Counted from the stretch's first letter, positions 43,967-55,300 are shown. The stretch is DNA of 64,000 nt from Primula veris (GCA_963682055.1 OY821747.1:17100258-17164257), one strand, 5' to 3'. Program-made: numbers and translations. The notes: generated by a model not told the origin, from the letters alone.

Positions 43967-45185
43967 TGTTGAACTTAGAGTTCAATAATTGATTTTGATT
44001 ATAACTTTGATTATGTTTTTAATGATTTTACGTTTTCTCTATTTCGATGATATAATGCTTGTCTTTTCCAAAAGTAGAAAATGTAAATTTTAGAACGTCA
44101 GAAAGATAGAGCAATCAAATACGAAGCCAACGGTCCAAGCGGAACCAGAATCGGAGCTAAAACGAAGAAGATACAAGCATGCGAAGTTTAACGAGAAAAC
44201 CGAGAAACTGCCAAAGAAAAACGACCAATCGAAATGGCAGAAACGACCGATCGTTTTTGGTCCAAATTCTTCCAGTGAGGTCGTCTGAAAAACGACCGGT
44301 CGACTGTGAAAAACGACCGATCTTTTTCTGCAGATTTCAAAAACGACCGGTCGACTGAAAAAACGACCGATCGTTTTTCAGCCATTTTCAGAAACAGCTT
44401 TTTAGCTTTTTTGAATAAGCAGCTTTAAACATTGGATAAAAGCCCTCAACCTCTACCAACGGTCATAAAACAAAAAAAGACTTTGATGGCCATATAAACC
44501 ACCCCAATCACTCTCCAATGACATCCATTCGTAACCATTCATCATCCTTCAACCTCTCTAAATCAAAACTCTAAAAATCACCATTTTGGTGAAATAATTC
44601 GAAAAAGAGGAAAATTGAAGAAAAAGCGATTCAAGCTCAAATCAAGAGCAAACATCATCAATATCACAAATTAGCTTATTTAGAAGCAATCAAAGTGTGA
44701 GTGTTGTTTTACCTTCAAAATTTTTGTAAAGAGTGAATTATAAACTCATTTGTGAGCGAGTGATCGGGTAGAGGCTTTGTAAGCGAACGTTGCTTAAAAG
44801 CTCTAGGTCTTTTCATTCGGGATACTGATGGAGTGAGGGGGAGCTTAATCGGTCGATTAGCTCATTAGGATTTGTAAAATCGGAAAGAACATTTTAGTGA
44901 AATACTCGGTAGCGTGAATACCGAGGAGAGGACGTAGGCCGTTTTGCCGAACCTCTATAAATCGCGGTGTCAATTTCTTTCCTTAACCTTTACTTTTCGT
45001 AACTTATATTATTGCTTATTTTCTTGCTTGCGTTTAGGACTTCTAGCATTTCATTAACGTTTATTAAACGCTTAAGCTTAGAATTGCGAATAGTTGGGTT
45101 GTTAGTTGCCATTAATTTTAATTCCGCGAAAAACGCTAAAAACCTTATTCACCCTCCCTCTAAGGTTTAGCCACACGGGCCAACA
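43967..45185 (+). repeat. Right LTR of the palindromic element (1219 bp)
   Basis: TGTTGAAC...CCAACA. CATATAAACC at about 44487-44496 is the likely TATA box, so the R-U5 part would be the last ~650 bases and transcription would leave the element rightwards. Confidence 0.95.
44217..44385 (+). repeat. Six-copy AAACGACCGATCG motif array in the right LTR
   Basis: AAACGACC(A/G)(A/G)TCG occurs six times in 170 bases, 100-270 bases upstream of the LTR TATA box. The core alternates between CGACCGATCG and CGACCGGTCG. It is a candidate binding site array for the LTR promoter. Confidence 0.85.
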
Positions 45186-45190
45186 GCTAC
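45186..45190 (+). repeat. Right TSD (GCTAC) of the copia palindrome
   Basis: Identical to 38840-38844. Confidence 0.95.
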
Positions 45191-46600
45191 GTTCCAAGAA
45201 TTCTTTTCTCCTCGGCTGTTGTCGAACAGGACGCTTTTGATCTTGTAGGATACTGGGCTTGTTCTTTTAACAATTTCGTATGGGCCTTCCTAGGTGGGGC
45301 TCAGTTTGCCGTGTATCTCGTTTCTGGTATAGACCATTACTCGCCGTAGCACCAGTTCTCCTACCATGAATTCCTTGGTCCCTTTCACCCTCTTGTCATA
45401 GGTTTGCTTGACGTTTTGTTCATACTTTGCTAGGGTAAGGGCTGATATCTATCGTTTCTCGTCTAACATGTCGAGCTCCTCTCTCATTCTTTGTTCATTG
45501 TTTCCCTGCTCGACTAAAGTTGTTTGGAGTGTGGGTAGTCTGATTTCCGTTGGTATGATGGCTTCGACGCCGTACGCTGAGCTAAACGGGGTTTCCTTGG
45601 TGCCCGTCTTCGGCGTAGTTCGGCACGACCATAAGACGTTAAGTAGTCGCTCGGGCCATCTCCCCTTTGCTTGTTCCAGGGTTGTATTTATTCCATCTAG
45701 GATAATTCGGTTTGAAACCTCTGCTTGGCCGTTACCTTGTGGGTACGTTGGAGTCGAATAGAACTTTCTAATACCAAGTTCTTCGTACCAAAGCTGCAGC
45801 TTGGCGTTCTTGAACTGGGTGTCGTTGTCTGCGATGATGGCGTATGGTATACCGAACCTAGTGATGACGTGCTCCCAGATGAACTGCTTGACATTGCTGG
45901 CTTTAATTTCTCGGAGAGGTTTAGCTTCCACCCACTTGGTGAAGTAGTCCGTCGCTACGATCAAATATTCAACGCTGCCGGTTGCCTTAGAAAGCTTCCC
46001 GACTAGATCAATTGCCCATTGGGCAAATGGCCATGGTGCCGATATCGGGGTCATCATAGAGGATGGGAGCCGAGGTATCTTGGCGAATCGTTGGCACTTG
46101 TCGCATCTTTGGACATAAATGTCGGCATCTCTTTTGATATAAGGCCACCAATATCCCTGTGTGATTGTCTTGTTAGCGAGGGACCTTCCTTTGATATGTG
46201 CTCCGCATGATCCTTCGTGGATCTCTTCCAAGACTGGTTGTTGCAGTTCGGGACGGACGCACAGAAGGTGGGGTCCTCGGTAACTAGACTTATACAGTTT
46301 GTCGTCATCGGATAGCCATAATCGAGGGGCCTTTCTCGTGATTTTCAACGCTTTTATCTTGTCCGCCGGGAGCGTCCCGTTTCGCAAATAGTGAATCATG
46401 TCGTCCATCCACCCTAGTTCGTATTGAATTGACGTTACTCGGTCTATTCTTCTGGTGATGCTCGGGGTTTCCAAAAGTTCCACTGTGATTGACCGAGTGT
46501 TGGCAAATGTTAATGTCAAGGCTAAGGTCGCCAAGGCATCGGCTTGTGCGTTTTCGGTGCGATTGATCCTTATTAATTCGCACTGCTCGAACGTGGCCAT
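45191..46600 (-). pseudogene. Tat integrase
   Basis: 46600-45449 holds an open frame of 383 codons. It starts in the linker after the second RNase H (NAQADALATLA) and has the HHCC zinc finger (H near 45995, then CQRF words at about 46100: QRCDKCQRFAK). The catalytic core follows with D (WAIDLVG), D (IIADNDTQF) and the E region (GNGQAEVSNR). A TAG at about 45448 interrupts it. The C-terminal domain goes on in the same frame to 45191 (MVGELVLRRV..., LSPTWEGPYEIV) and would end at 38815 across the copia insertion. The third catalytic position should be checked in an alignment. Confidence 0.88.
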
Positions 46601-46615
46601 TAAGCTCTGGACTTT

Positions 46616-46985
46616 CTACTGGTAGAGGATCATTCTGTCGTCTTTGGCCTGGTACTCACTGATGGCTTGATTAACGATCAGGATGGAGTCTGAACTCGCA
46701 GTTAAGTGGGAGCATCCGAGGAACCGGGCAATGAGCATGCCGTTTATCATGGCTTCGTATTCTACCTCATTGTTGGTAGCTCGGAAGCCCAGTTTGATGC
46801 TTTTCTCTATGATCGCGACCTCACTAGACTTGAGGACGATCCCTGCTCCTGATCCGTCCTTGGTTGCTGATCCATCGACATGTATTTGCCAGTGTGACTG
46901 TGGGAATATAGCCAATGGCTTGTCATATCCTTCGGTGAACTCTGCGACGAAATCGGCCAAGACTTGTCCCTTTATGGCATATCGG
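46616..46985 (-). pseudogene. Second (archaeal-type) RNase H of the Tat element
   Basis: IHVDGSATKDGSGAGIVL... then FRATNNEVEYEAMINGM and SSDSILIV, the D, E and D of RNase H. This extra RNase H between the first RNase H and integrase is a mark of the Tat lineage. A stop near 46613-46615 separates it from the integrase frame. Minus strand, about 115 codons. Confidence 0.85.
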
Positions 46986-47425
46986 GGTGCTAACTCGATA
47001 TGAAATTGGGATAGTTCGACCCCCCATGCTGCAACTCGGCCGCTAATGTCCGTCCGTCGAAGAGATTTCTTGATGTGGAATTTTGTATAGACTTGGACCT
47101 AGTGAGCTATGAAGTAGTGTGGCAGTTTCCTGGTAGCAACGACCAATGCCAAACATAGCTTTTCCAATGGTAGTTACCATGTTTCGGCTTCAACCAGAGT
47201 TTTGCTGATGAAGTAGATCGGGAATTGTTCTCGACCTTCTTCTCTTAGGATGACTACGCTCATAGCTGTAGTGGAAACTGCTAGGTAGCATGCCAGAATA
47301 TCTCCTTTGTTTGGACTTACCAGCAGGGGCAGCGTCCTTAAGTACTCCTTGAGGTTGTTAAATGAAGCCTCACACTCCGGGTCCCACATGAATTTTTTAT
47401 CCTTCTTGAGTGATTCAAAAAACGG
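46986..47425 (-). pseudogene. First RNase H and RT connection of the Tat element, decayed
   Basis: 47389-47174 reads FMWDPECEASFNNLKEYL... (the usual connection after RT) up to PIYFISKTLVEAETW and a stop. Further in-frame stops follow (for instance near 47100). The segment AAWGVELSQF at about 47025 still fits the family. Non-functional. Confidence 0.75.
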
Positions 47426-48247
47426 TCATCCCTTGTCGGCGGATCGACTGATGAACCTGCTCAATGCTGCCATCATTCCCATGAGCTCTTGCACCTGGTT
47501 CTTATTCTTGGGTGCTGCTAGATTTTGCAGAGCTGTGATCTGGTCGGGATTAGCCTCTATTGCTCTTCGGCTGACCATATGTCCCAAAAACTTCCCTTTG
47601 TTGATGCCGAACGCGCTCTTGCTCGCGTTGAGCTTCAGTTTATGCTCGCCCAATGTTTGGAAGATGTCTTTAATGTCTTGGAGCTGGGATGTGGCCCTTT
47701 CGCTTTTGACGACCATGTCATCTATATACACCTCCATTGTCTTCCCTATATGCTCTCGGCATACCCTCGTTATCATCCTTTGGTATGTTGCTCCCGCATT
47801 GCGTAGGCCGAACGGCATTACCGTATAGCAATAGTTTCCCAAAGGCGATATGAATGATGTCTTTTATTGATCCTCATGGGCGAGGGGGATTTGGTGATAC
47901 CCCGAGTATGCATCGAGGAAGGTCATCCTTTCCGCTCCCGCTATCGCATCCACCAGTTGATCAATCCTTGGAAGGGGGAATGGATCCCTAGGGCAGGCTT
48001 TGTTCAGATTGGTGAAGTCTATACAGACTCTTTCCTTCCCGTTCTTCTTAGGGACGACGACCGGATTGGATAACCACTTTGGGTAGAACACCTCCTTTAT
48101 AGCTCCGACTTCCAGCAGCTTTCGGACTTCTGCAATTATAGCCGCTCTGTGCTGGACAGATACTTTCCTGCTCCTTTGAGCTATTTGCTTATACTCGGCG
48201 TTTACACTTAGGTGGTGACATGCCGTTTTAGGGTCTAGGCCAGGCAT
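47426..48247 (-). pseudogene. Reverse transcriptase of the Tat element
   Basis: Two collinear frames in the same phase. 48247-47864 has KWLSNPVVVPKKNGKERVCID...LNKACPRDPFPLPRIDQ (fingers/palm), and 47842-47426 has VMPFGLRNAGATYQRM and the YIDDMVV active-site box near 47720. A TAA at about 47864-47866 lies between them. Several family-typical residues remain. Inactive because of the stop. Confidence 0.9.
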
Positions 48248-48485
48248 GTCTTTGGGGCTCCAGGCGAATTTATCGATGTTATTGAAGAGGACGTTTCCAG
48301 CTCCTCGACTTCCCCTTTGGGAAGGCTATCGCCGATGAGGAAGTAGTGTTCCTCATCCATATTAGGGATACTCACCTTCCGGAGCGTCTCTCCTACTTGT
48401 TCTTCAACAACCCTCTCAGATCGGGCTATTTGGTTGAGCAGCTTCCTTGTGCTTGTAGGTTGTTCGACAACAACCAGCTGTCTCT
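48248..48485 (-). pseudogene. Linker between Tat protease and RT, decayed
   Basis: On the minus strand this should hold the segment from protease to RT. I see fragments but no continuous frame, so stops or a frameshift lie here. Confidence 0.5.
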
Positions 48486-49325
48486 TCAGAGTAGCGGTGA
48501 TGTCTTCACAGCGTTTCGAATCCTCTTGACACCCTCGGGCTGTCTCGATCTCCCCTTAGCATTAGGGTATTTCACCTTCTGGTGGTACGTCGAAGGTATG
48601 GCCCGCATGGCATGAAGCCATGGTCGGCCCAAGATCGCATTGTGGCCTGAATTGTCATTGACCACCAAGAATTCTATGGGGACTGATACGGATCCCGTTG
48701 TAACATTAAGGACGATCTTTCCCAATGGTTTAGTCATCTCAGAGATGAACCCGATCAGTGTGACGTCGGTGGGTTGTAGATCTTGCATCTTGAGCTCCAT
48801 TTTGTCGAAAAGCTCCTTGTACATGATATCACAAGAGGCTCCTTGGTCGACAAGCACTCTGCTGATCGTGTCCATGCCAATTTGGATGCGGAGGTTAATG
48901 GCGTCCCCGTGGGGGTATATCCCCCCTTCTTCGTCAAGATCCGAGAAAGAAATGGGCAGGTGTCGCTGCGGCGTGCACTGCCGCTTAGAAGTTGACGCCT
49001 GTGATACCTTGGCTACTTGCCCAAAGTGCGCCAGTTGCCGCTGTTGTGATCTTTCCCCTCCCGTGGTCTTGGGTCTTGACAGATGCACGACGTTAATTGT
49101 TTTGCCTTGTCGGCTTTCGGTTCCCTCGATGGCTAGTTGTTTGCCTTTGTTCCCAGCGCCCTTGATGAACTTGTTAAGGTATCCCGCGTCACCCCATGTG
49201 TTCATCTTCCACCACAGATTGCGACAGTGCTCGGTGAGGTGGCCGTGATCCTCATGATAAGCGCAGAAGAGCTTGGAGGTGGGGTAGCGAACAGTTGTGG
49301 TCGGGAATACCAGCTTTATCTGCAT
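48486..49325 (-). pseudogene. Tat gag C-terminus (zinc finger) and aspartic protease
   Basis: A 279-codon frame. Near its start is CAYHEDHGHLTEHC, the His-rich CCHC-like knuckle of Tat gag. At about 48860 is LVDQGASCDIMY, the protease active-site motif (D-x-G-A/S), then LIGF and ILGRPWLHAM, the flap and second loop. Its phase differs from the upstream gag frame, with which it overlaps from 49252 to 49325, so a frameshift lies near 49300. The active-site residue after D is Q where T or S is usual. Confidence 0.82.
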
Positions 49326-50124
49326 ATATCCTTAAGGTTATCTTCGGCAGACAGGTTGAAAGTGTATAGCATCTCACCGATTCGAAGTTTTTTCGGTGTT
49401 CCCTCTCTTGGAACCGACCTTGTTGAAGTGGTTTGGGGGGCATTGGGTAGGCGATCTGGAGCGGTTTAGGCTCGGGCTCTCGGGGTCGCTCTACCCTTTG
49501 CTGGACCTCGGGACCTTTGTCGCACCTGGTTTGTGGGACCGCTTCCTCCAGATTGTTCTTAGCTCTCTTGCGGTCCACCTGGGCTGCTCGGACCGTCTCT
49601 CTTCTCGGCAGAGTTCGGTTGAGTATTCGCATTTCCTCATTCTTATCGGCGAGGTGGGTGCAATAGGCAAGCAGAGCGTCAGTGGTCGGAAAGCTTTTGC
49701 CTATGAACTTCCTTCTCGCCCAATAGCCGCTGGGGATGGAGTTGATAAAGTTTTGAATGACTATGTTATTTGTGTACTGCGGAATCTGGTTTGCCACGTC
49801 CATAAAATGTATGCAATAATCATTGAGTCGTTCATTCGGCAGCAGCGCCATTTTCAGAAGGGTGTCGATGTTGACCTTCTTCTTCCGATGAGCAGCATAT
49901 CGGGTGGAGTAAGCACGGAGAAGCTTCGTCCATCTTCTTATGGATCCCCGTGGCAGGTTGTGATACCACGACGAAGCCTCTTGGCCCAAACTGTTTTTGA
50001 AAAACTTGCACATCAGTGCAGCGTCATCACTCCACAGCTCAATCCTGGTTTTGTAGTGGCACAGATGATCAATTGGGCAGCTCTTTCCATCATAGAGCCT
50101 GAATTCGGGGATGATGAACCCCAC
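49252..50124 (-). pseudogene. Tat gag, central (capsid-like) part
   Basis: FRLYDGKSCPIDHLCHYKTR...MCKFFKNSLGQEASSWYHNLP...RRWTKLLRAYSTRY is the retrotransposon gag (capsid) signature. It continues through a helical region (FINSIPSGYW...) to a basic, Pro-rich tail. The frame is lost relative to the N-terminal gag frame around 50125-50243, close to a G-run (about 50217-50226), and again near 49300. Confidence 0.85.
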
Positions 50125-50243
50125 AGGATTGCGGTGCCGAGTGATCTGCTTGGTGCATGGAGTTTCTTGACATACGTCCCAAGCCTGTTGGAATGCTTCA
50201 TCCGGTGCTTGGTAGTGGGGGGGGGGTATTCCCCATAGTGAGG

Positions 50244-51083
50244 TTATGGGTAGTATCCTACAACGACCCTGTGCTCGGGGTATCTATCGTTGTTCAGGTT
50301 TTTGTTGGGGATAGGTCCCCGAGGAACGTCTTGGCGACCGACGGCTGTTGGGGTCGTCCTTGGGATATGTTCTCCTTGTCGGGGTATCCTTGTATCATGT
50401 GTTCGGCCCGCCACTAGCATAGCTGCTCGGTAAGCAGAATCTGCCACGTTGTGTTGGGGGTCGATAAGTGCATTGACAGTTTGGGTGGGCGGTATTGTGA
50501 TACCTGCTGCCGCCATGGCCGTCATGCATGCGGTCAGTTGAGCTTGAAGCTGGGCATTGTGACCCCGCTCGGCTAGTGTTAATGCGGCCTCGTTTCCTGC
50601 TTGGGGAACAATGGGTTGTGCTTCCACCGTGGATGGTGTAATTATCCGCGGTGGGAGTATCGGTGGTCGGAACGTTTGTTCGAGTACAAAGTCCTCGGGC
50701 ATGCCAAACCGGTGAGCTTCGTTCGTTTGAAGACGAACATGGTGGAAGCTGGAATTGACCGAGGCTGCTGGCAGGTGGGCCCTTGATCTTGGCCCTGCAT
50801 TGTTGAGGTGGCGGTTGTCTGACAAGGTTTCCCCTGCGCGCCTTGCCGCGGACAACGCTCTTTCGTCTTCTGAGTCTGTTGGGTTCTCGTCGATGAGCCC
50901 GTCGACTGGAGGAGGTCGGTTGGTTGGTATGTTAGAGATGGTCGGTCTAGAGCTGGCCTGGAGCGCCTCGTAGCGGTCTTGGATGTCGATGAGATATGCT
51001 AGCTCGTCTCGGCGGATTGAGACTTCTTGGTTAGATGTTGTTCCTACTTCATCTGGGCTGGTTTCTTCATTGATATTTGCCAT
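50244..51083 (-). pseudogene. Tat gag, N-terminal part
   Basis: Starts MANINEETSPDEVGTTSNQE at 51083, 77 bases inside the primer-binding site. 279 residues, acidic then Ala/Pro/Arg-rich and mostly disordered-looking, ending at a stop at 50244. This low-complexity N-terminus is usual for Tat gag. Downstream gag is out of frame. Confidence 0.8.
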
Positions 51084-51144
51084 TGTTGCTCGTCTGATAG
51101 GGTATTGGTGTTCGATTTCGAAACTATCTAGGAACTAGATGTTT

Positions 51145-51160
51145 CCCGGGGACGGCGCCA
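51145..51160 (-). promoter_or_regulatory. Primer-binding site of the Tat element (tRNA-Asp type)
   Basis: The minus strand reads TGGCGCCGTCCCCGGG, two bases after the 5' LTR end. The TGGCGCCG start fits tRNA-Asp priming, common in Tat and Athila elements. The later bases deviate. Confidence 0.8.
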
Positions 51161-51162
51161 TT

Positions 51163-51774
51163 TGATAAAGCATAATCTTTGAGGGGTGCGATATGCTTTT
51201 CAACGATAATATAATAAGTAAAAGACGATAATTATTGAACACTTGTTGGATCTTTATTATTGCTCGTCAATTATAATTGCTCGGTTTACAATTTCCTATT
51301 GCACTTGTGCTCGGATTAATAATTTAATCTAAATCTTGGTCTTTCTCCTTCTCTTCGGTACTCGGTTCTTTATCTTACTCGGTATGCTTTATAGTGTGAT
51401 AAGCTTTGACAAGTTTTTCTATTTTCTCTCCTTCTCTCTATATTTTGTGATATATTTCTTGTTTGGGGGGGGGGGGGGGGGGGGGGGGGGCTCTTTCTTT
51501 TAGGGGATGGGGGGGATACTTGGCTATTTATAGGCAATTGTGCTTCATAGGATGTTGACAAATGTCGCCATCTTAGGCGCCACCTCATGGGCTTTTCCAT
51601 TGTGGACCTTTACTACTAGGCTGGACATTTATAGATAATGGCATGTTAGGAAAGCTCTCTTTGACCATGAGTTTTTGGGTTTTAGCATTGGGTACCCTCT
51701 AATAATGGGTGGGTCAATTCATAACCGAATAGACATATTCGGGTCCAATTTTTATGTTCTATCATCTATCTTAT
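51163..51774 (-). repeat. 5' LTR of the Tat element, with a 26-G run
   Basis: TGATA...TATCA. It differs from the other LTR by about 15 substitutions and by a pure run of 26 G (51465-51490) followed by a GGGGATGGGGGGG block. The other LTR has GGGGGAGGGGGGGG here. Confidence 0.96.
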
Positions 51775-51779
51775 TTCTC

Positions 51780-52139
51780 TGCTTGTTTTGATCACCGATC
51801 ATCCCATCAAAGTAATGTTTTTTTTGTCTGAGTAGGTGAGTTGAATTAACAACACGTTGTAGACAAGTGTGCATTTTGTTTCGATAAAAAAAAAAGGCGA
51901 GGTTGAACTAATGACACGTTGCAGACAAGTGTGCTTTTTGTCTTTGAATTACACGTTCAAGGATATAGATAAATATAACAATCGAATTACGCCGTTAGAT
52001 ATATTACTAATTGTTATAAATTTTAAAAAAATATATTAATGAATAAATATATTAAATTAGAAATTATGAGTAATATAGTATTCTTGTTATACAAAATACA
52101 TGTAAAACGATTTTATTTGTTATATAATTATAATTGTTT
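51780..52139. other. Intergenic after the Tat element
   Basis: No gene. A ~60-bp word (AC(A)ACGTTG(T/C)AGACAAGTGTGC) is repeated at about 51850 and 51915. Confidence 0.5.
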
Positions 52140-52300
52140 TGAAAATATAATAATTTTTGCGTGTCTTTTATATTTTGAATTGAATAAATGTAAATGAGTA
52201 ATTAGTAAAAAATAGTGGGGGTATTTCCGAAAAAAATGGGTAAAATTGGGCAGACTCATTTGTCTTGGTTGACTTATTATAATAGAATGATATATATAAT
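52140..52300 (-). mobile_element. Second copy of the Helitron-like repeat
   Basis: AAAATTGGGCAGACTCATTTG, GACTTATTATAATAGAATGAT; about 75-80% like 16361-16460 in the same orientation. No ends found. Confidence 0.4.
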
Positions 52301-55300
52301 CCTACTTAAATTACCAAATTTAAGTTTAGTTATTACACGATTATTTCAACTCACACACACCACCATCATAGCTCTCTACACACACACAAAAAAACCAATA
52401 GTTTACTAAATCTCGCTAATAAACACTCTTTGTTGACTAAATCTCCAATAGTTTTTCCCAAAACCGGCTCTGGTGTTTACCATTATAAGTGTTAGACCAG
52501 TTGTAAAAGGTTTTTACAACATCTTTGTTTGTGATCATATTGTCAAAATAAATTGAGTAAACTTCTACAAAACAGTTATTTTATAAACGGTTGTTAGATA
52601 ACGTTTTTTTCAAGTTGTGACTTAGTCACGTGTACATTGAAAAAAAGAAATACTTCCGCTCTGTGTGTGATTAGAATTTTTTGTAAAACTATTATATAAA
52701 GCCTATTAGACTCTATAATTGCGTGGAATTCACGTATACATGCATGATACGAAATATTAGTAATTGATCCACGAAATCATTGAGAGAAAAAAATCTTTCG
52801 AGAGAAATCATAACGGGATCTCACTGATACATTGGTAGTTGATTGCGTAAAAACCGGTAGTTTGATAGACATATACACTAGTGACTGAGTCATTAGTTAT
52901 TGTATTGATCAATTAGATTATCATAGGCTTTTTCAATATGAATAAATACTGATTGAGTGACTCGGAACTTGGTGAAGTCGAACTTCGATAACAAACGCGA
53001 CATGTGATTTACTATTTATGACTGTTGTTACTTCATTATATACGTCAGTTGCAACTCAGTCAACAATTGGTGCGACTAAAACATGTAATTGCCTCCAAAA
53101 GTTAGGCAAACGAAATTTTAATATTAGAGCCTTAAAGTTTTCATCTTAACCCATATCTTTTTGTGTACAAAAAAATAGATAAGAACAAAAGAAAACAAAA
53201 ACAAGCTAGAACCTAAACGCCATTTACCGTATGTTATCGTGTGTAAAAAACCCCCAAAACTATCTCTATGTCCAAACCCGTCTCTCTCCATTGTCAACGA
53301 TGGCCTTCTCAAACCTAACTTCCATCTGATCGACGATGACAACCTACCTATCGGAGAGTGGCCAGAAAATAAGTCCGCACTAAGGTTTCTAAGAAAATGT
53401 CACTGTCTAAGATAACTAAATCTAATCACTTCTCAGTTGAAACGTCGTATATAACCAATAAACCTCGTCCTTAAGAAATGTTCTAATAAGGACAAGAAAG
53501 TGAGTTTTAAAGAGTCGGTTTTTTATTTGTATATAATACTAAATTGTCGGATAAAAGTACTCTCGATTTTGCAGTAAGAAAGTGTTTGGATAGGGTAACA
53601 AAATTCAGTTCTAGGGTTTTGTTTGCTAAAAAAAATGGTTAATTTTGATAACCAATTTTTTTTTAAGGCTATGTGGTTGGTTTGCCTAATACACACCTCC
53701 TTCCACATAGGTTTAAGCTGCCTTAAACTCTGCACGTGGGTTTGCTCCATGGCCGAAAGCTCACGCTCAGCATGCATTAACTAGACACTTTTGTCCATGA
53801 GCGACTTATTTAGGTGATTGATGTACTTGATGCACCCGTCACAATTGAGAGCGCCCATTTGACAAAAAACTATTAAAATAACCAGAAAAGAAGTTACAGT
53901 AATAGCAGAAAGAGAAAAGATGCTGTAATTATGAAAATAATGAATGCAACTACTACATAAAGGAAAATTAAATAATGCAAGTTCAAAAACTTTAATATTC
54001 CGCAAGAAAAAATCAAAACACTTGACAGTGGTAACAAATTCCAATACTTAGAAGTAACAAGGGGCATCAAACTCTCTGACGTATCAAGAATACACCCAAA
54101 AAGTCACGGTTACCGATTGAATATATGTTGAGTACTACCCGAACTATTTTGAAACCGAGTTACGTAATGCTCTAGTGACATGTGTCCACTACCCATCAAA
54201 GGGGTAACACAGTCATACCCCCTTTATGACAGTTAAGCCAAATTCATTTGGGCTAAACTTAATCAAATAAGTTCATTAGCCATGTACTAAATGCGTATAT
54301 TGGCACATGTTAACATCGTACGGTGCACATATCCAAATAAATAAAGGCAGTTAGTACTACAATACTCATATGATTTCGATTACATCACACTAGTTAGTAC
54401 ATGGTTGACAGCTAAAAATAGTGTTTTATAAAAATAAAGACTTTTACCTAACAAGAGTATTAGGGCCAATCGTAGTAATAAAATTTGTAATTCGAAGAGA
54501 TTATGTAAAATAACAAAATTATATTTAAACACAAGTTTTCTAGTTTTTAAATCAACAATACGTCTCGGGACATTGTTTTCTTTATTCTAGACTAATATAA
54601 ACAAAAGAACAATGCATCAATAATGGTTGTCAAACCTTAATTTGAATTATTCTACGAATAATATAAATATAAGCTAAAAACAATAAAAGAAGATATACAA
54701 ATATTAACAAGCAAATATTAAAGTTGAATAAGGATAGAAGTTACCGAGTAGGTGTTGGATATATGTATAACTTAGAGAAATTCTGGAATTCTTCGGAATT
54801 GCTATCCGTCGAATTTTCTAGGCTTAGTTGTATCTTGGAAACGATTTACTAGTAACCCGTTAGCAAATTCTGTGGAGTGGGGTAAATATCGTTTAAGGAA
54901 AACTATCTTCGTGCCTCTAAGCCAAAATACTTTGTTGTTTTCCTTCCGTTTCACTAAAATTCCCAATAGTAGGCGTAATTAAAGGAGAAAAAGCACAATT
55001 AGAACTGAATAAAAGGATTGAAGTACATGCTCATAAAGGTGAGAGAATTTATATTAAAAGTGAGGTTTATTCCGGACAGAGCCTAACAAAAATACTGAAA
55101 TATTACATGTATTAATAGTGTTATTCTCAGAAAAATCCACAAGCTAATTCTTTAAAATTAGTGATCCAGATCAGCCTATATCCGGATCATCATAGGTTGA
55201 TCCAGATCAATGTTGCTTCATCGAATCATAGGCTGTCACGTTATTAAATTTACGTACTCTCCAAGGTAGCTGACCCGGATCACAATGACTCATCCGGATC

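Larger units (their letters stand above)
38845..45185. mobile_element. Palindromic (inverted-LTR) gag-only Ty1/copia-type element
   Basis: 6341 bp. The left LTR (38845-40104) is in minus orientation, the right LTR (43967-45185) in plus. Each is preceded, in its own direction, by the same polypurine tract (AAAATGGGGGAGAT) and the 3' part of a copia-type gag. The arms (~2.7 kb each) meet near 41530-41540. The unique centre (~1 kb) holds the N-terminal half of gag for the right arm only. Both outer termini are therefore the U5 (3') ends of the LTR, both beginning TGTTGGCCCG from outside. Perfect GCTAC TSDs show the whole palindrome integrated as one unit. No protease, integrase or RT is present, so it needs other elements. 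The arms are about 85% identical in protein and about 90% in DNA by eye. Confidence 0.93.
28172..51774 (-). mobile_element. Ty3/gypsy Tat-lineage LTR retrotransposon with long antisense 3' region
   Basis: A 23.6-kb element: 559-bp and 612-bp LTRs, both TGATA...TATCA, with perfect 5-bp TSDs TCTAT (28167-28171 and 51775-51779). Coding order on minus is gag (51083 down), protease, RT, RNase H, a second archaeal-type RNase H, and integrase ending at 38815. Two RNase H domains plus a long region between pol and the 3' LTR are marks of the Tat lineage (Ogre, Retand and relatives), in which antisense ORFs have been described. Without the 6.34-kb nested copia insert and its duplicated TSD, the element is about 17.3 kb. 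Several stops and frameshifts make pol inactive. The LTRs differ at roughly 15 sites plus a G-run (by eye, about 3%). Confidence 0.93.

Noticed and set aside
45408..50417. Many plus-strand frames across the Tat pol region
   Set aside because: Shadows of gag-pol on the minus strand; composition mirrors the coding strand.
52690..53060. LTR end with primer site (CAACAATTGGTGCG)
   Set aside because: No second LTR, no match to a common tRNA complement and no coding sequence near.
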